Origin: Sutterellaceae bacterium
GTDB taxonomy: Bacteria > Pseudomonadota > Gammaproteobacteria > Burkholderiales > Burkholderiaceae_F
Direction of reading: 5' to 3'
NCBI GenBank assembly: GCA_030531135.1
Contig: JAUNOJ010000117.1
Coordinates: 1-5,811 of the forward strand
Length of the DNA stretch: 5,811 bases
Below the pieces are notes generated by a model. It was not told the origin of the DNA and did no database searches. It saw only the letters and a program-made list of their open reading frames with translations. The stretch's first letter is position 1. Each line of letters begins with the position of its first letter. Positions 5,342-5,811 of the stretch are shown piece by piece. A program made the translations under genes and the position numbers.

Positions 5342-5811
5342 TCAATGATTTTCGTGACAGACTGGACAATCGGGATCGGGGCTTAATCCGAAGATGTCCG
5401 TACTCCAATTCAAGGTGTCGATTACCAACAGTTTACCTGCCAAAGAGCGCACGCCGGCAGCAAACTTGAGCGCTTCTCCGGCAGCGATCATGCCCGAAAT
5501 TCCCGTGACCGGTGCAAAAACACCGGTTGCGGCGGCCTTGACGTCGACTTCTTCGTCTTCCGGGAACGTGCACTGGTAGCAGGGTGCATCGTGTGAAGAA
5601 AAATCAAAGAACGCGATCTGCAAACTGAAGCGGACGCTGGAAGCGACGATCAGCGTTTTTTTGGCCGCGTGTGCCGCACGGTTGACGGCGTGGCGTGTTT
5701 TGAAGTTGTCCGAACAGTCCAAAACGATATCGACGTCTTGCACAAGTTCTGATAAAAGCCCATCGTCGGCCCAACGATCGACGGCCGTGATCGCAACATC
5801 GGGGTTGAGTT
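5342..5811 (-). CDS. MoeB/ThiF/HesA-family adenylyltransferase (5' part beyond window edge)
   Basis: C-terminal 155 residues of an E1-like enzyme that adenylates the C-terminal Gly-Gly of a sulfur-carrier protein (MoaD in molybdopterin synthesis or ThiS in thiamin synthesis). The reading frame runs unbroken to the window edge, beginning LNPDVAITAVDRW, which matches INPHIAITPV of E. coli MoeB, so the GTG at 5743 is not the start. Seen: DCSDN (31-35), whose first Asp corresponds to the Mg-binding D130 of MoeB; zinc pairs C77-x-x-C80 (CYQC) and C148-x-x-C151 (CPVC); and the crossover-loop region ending GVFAPVTGISG (96-106). The Cys found there in ThiF (C184) and MoeB is Ala here (residue 92, codon 5534-5536). 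The N-terminal GxGGxG ATP loop and the Arg/Lys residues that bind ATP would be beyond the edge. The half seen here does not separate MoeB from ThiF. The stop is 4 bp from that of the convergent patatin gene. Confidence 0.9.
   Translation of the reverse strand, partial: LNPDVAITAVDRWADDGLLSELVQDVDIVLDCSDNFKTRHAVNRAAHAAKKTLIVASSVRFSLQIAFFDFSSHDAPCYQCTFPEDEEVDVKAAATGVFAPVTGISGMIAAGEALKFAAGVRSLAGKLLVIDTLNWSTDIFGLSPDPDCPVCHENH

Noticed and set aside
1..5811. A new defence, mobile or multi-gene system
   Set aside because: All five genes fall into known families with separate transcription units, and there are no integrases, transposases, terminal repeats, att-like repeats or arrays.

Overview
The window looks like chromosomal DNA from a Gram-negative proteobacterium. 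It holds an LPS-export permease (LptG) and an outer-membrane-anchored patatin (PlpD-like, type Vd secretion), both of which require an outer membrane. GltL, a YqhD-like Fe-alcohol dehydrogenase and a MoeB/ThiF-type enzyme fit the same picture. Base composition is roughly balanced and coding is dense. A betaproteobacterial (Burkholderiales, perhaps gut Sutterellaceae-like) origin is a guess from the overall flavour, not something the sequence proves.

Layout from left to right: (1) 1-852 (+), the C-terminal three quarters of lptG, cut by the window edge. (2) 860-2017 (-), an iron-containing NADP(H)-type alcohol dehydrogenase, convergent with lptG across a 7-bp gap. (3) 2018-2130, a short gap with a strong intrinsic terminator for the gene above it (2068-2104, - strand) and the dehydrogenase leader. 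(4) 2131-2865 (-), gltL, the ATPase of a glutamate/aspartate ABC importer, with no permease or binding-protein gene beside it here. (5) 2866-3081, a divergent intergenic region with small palindromes and a perfect but oddly placed Shine-Dalgarno sequence. (6) 3082-5337 (+), a 751-residue patatin-POTRA-barrel protein. (7) 5342-5811 (-), the C-terminal half of a MoeB/ThiF/HesA-family adenylyltransferase, cut by the right edge and convergent with the patatin gene across 4 bp.

Every gene in the window appears to be its own transcription unit: two pairs are convergent, one is divergent, and the only co-directional pair (gltL then the dehydrogenase) is separated by a terminator. The genes do not form a common pathway. 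LptG and the patatin protein both belong to the cell envelope; the others are amino-acid uptake, aldehyde reduction and sulfur-carrier/cofactor activation.

I found no RNA genes, insertion sequences, CRISPR arrays or phage genes, and no convincing new multi-gene system. The points that merit a second look are the altered nucleophile elbow (Ala-x-Ser-x-Gly) and out-of-phase Shine-Dalgarno of the patatin gene, the orphan gltL, the structured dehydrogenase leader, the absent Cys in the MoeB/ThiF protein, and a marked excess of the palindrome CGATCG.
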